A stretch of 5,380 bases of DNA, from positions 1 through 5,380 of the forward strand of contig JANTGL010000203.1 in assembly GCA_024762915.1 (NCBI GenBank), given 5' to 3'. Below are positions 4,982 to 5,380 of the stretch, one piece after another; position 1 is the first letter of the stretch, and every line of letters begins with the position of its first letter. The notes beneath the pieces were generated by a model. The model was given only the letters and a program-made list of their open reading frames with translations, was not told where the DNA came from and searched no databases. Source of the stretch: Bacteroidales bacterium (GTDB lineage Bacteria; Bacteroidota; Bacteroidia; Bacteroidales; JAADGE01). The position numbers and the translations under genes are program-made.

Positions 4982-4984
4982 GTT
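4970..4984. promoter_or_regulatory. Distal palindrome, candidate operator of module copy 2
   Basis: AACTTT-TCC-AAAGTT has the same six-base arms and the same three-base spacer length as the copy at 4901-4915, with only the centre differing. The conserved arms with a free centre are what a dimeric repressor site would show. No further copy was seen upstream of module copy 1. Confidence 0.5.
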
Positions 4985-5003
4985 CTCATTATTCGTTATT
5001 TGT

Positions 5004-5019
5004 AAAAAGGCACCTGCCT
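5004..5019 (-). terminator. Possible short terminator after the outer-membrane protein gene
   Basis: On the minus strand AGGC-AGGT-GCCT is followed by TTTTT after the stem's last T is counted in part. It stands about 60 bases after the stop at 5081. The stem is only four pairs, so it is a weak candidate. Confidence 0.3.
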
Positions 5020-5080
5020 ATTGATTATAATAGTGAATAATATTAATGTAAAGATACAAAAAAGACAATTTACAGGCAAA

Positions 5081-5380
5081 TTAAAAATTATATTTAAATT
5101 GCAGAAAAGCAAATGTAATGCTTTTAAATTCAGCATCTCCCGTTATGGGATTTTTCAGATTCCCGCCGAATGTTTGAGCTAAAACAGAAATATCGGCATT
5201 ATCACTTAATGAATACGAAAAAACGGGACCGAAAAAATATCCTTTTATTTTCGGATAATACATTCCGGAAACGGTCAGATTAAGTAAAGGTGTTAGCGGG
5301 TAAGCAATGCTTCCGAATAAATTATATTCCGTAAAGGACAGATTTTTAACACTCAGAGGTTCGTAATAATATTGCTGAAA
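5081..5380 (-). CDS. C-terminal fragment of a probable outer-membrane beta-barrel protein
   Basis: The last 99 codons of a gene whose 5' part lies beyond the window; the frame is open to base 5380, so the internal ATG at 5263 is not the start. Seen: alternating polar and hydrophobic stretches typical of beta strands (LSFTEYNLFGSIAYPL, LLNLTVSGMYYP, YFFGPVFSYSL, ADISVLAQTFGG, SITFAFLQFKYNF), short turns rich in Asn, Asp and Gly, and a terminal Phe. Together these form the aromatic C-terminal signal recognised for barrel insertion. Four to five strands can be counted. I cannot name the family; porin-like or DUF-type barrels of Bacteroidota are all possible. It ends about 100 bases before the distal palindrome of module copy 2 and shows no functional link to it. 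Confidence 0.65.
   Translation of the reverse strand, partial: FQQYYYEPLSVKNLSFTEYNLFGSIAYPLTPLLNLTVSGMYYPKIKGYFFGPVFSYSLSDNADISVLAQTFGGNLKNPITGDAEFKSITFAFLQFKYNF

Overview
The window is A+T-rich with short A+T-rich gaps, and every gene I can support lies on the minus strand. Perfect or near matches to the Bacteroidota promoter consensus (TTTG, 19-21 bases, TAnnTTTG) and families typical of that phylum (DUF6922, DUF4143 ATPases, an outer-membrane protein ending in Phe) point to a member of the Bacteroidota. The content looks like the edge of a surface-polysaccharide (LPS O-antigen or capsule) locus that has collected small accessory modules.

In the direction of transcription (high to low coordinates) the layout is as follows. 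(1) 5380-5081: the C-terminal 99 residues of a probable outer-membrane beta-barrel protein. (2) 4883-4003: an intact two-gene module, a DUF6922 protein overlapping an AbiEii-type nucleotidyltransferase, preceded by two copies of the palindrome AACTTTNNNAAAGTT. (3) 3897-3028: a second, diverged copy of the same module with its own -7 promoter box. Its DUF6922 gene is broken by a single-base frameshift, and its nucleotidyltransferase loses its last ~25 residues to a second frameshift at an A6 tract. (4) 2874-2272: cysC, APS kinase. (5) 2271-1897: a junk-like stretch holding the last ~30 codons of a hisH-type glutaminase, an unassigned open-frame fragment and a short direct repeat. (6) 1896-1776: four ~32-bp repeats carrying a consensus promoter, then 1760-621, an AAA+ ATPase with a DUF4143 tail. 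(7) 535-1: the first 178 residues of a HisF2/AglZ-type cyclase-like protein.

How the genes relate: HisH2 and HisF2 normally form an ammonia-delivering pair for acetamidino-sugar synthesis. Here only the tail of a hisH gene survives, and the self-contained ATPase module sits between it and hisF2, which suggests insertion into a hisH-hisF pair. CysC would supply PAPS, perhaps for sulfation of a surface glycan, but no cysD/cysN or sulfotransferase is visible. The most interesting part is the tandem DUF6922/AbiEii modules, which have the layout of a type IV-like toxin-antitoxin system: identical 46-nt gene overlap in both copies, one copy intact with candidate operators, one decaying on the antitoxin side. 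All family names come from motif recognition by eye; no database search was run.
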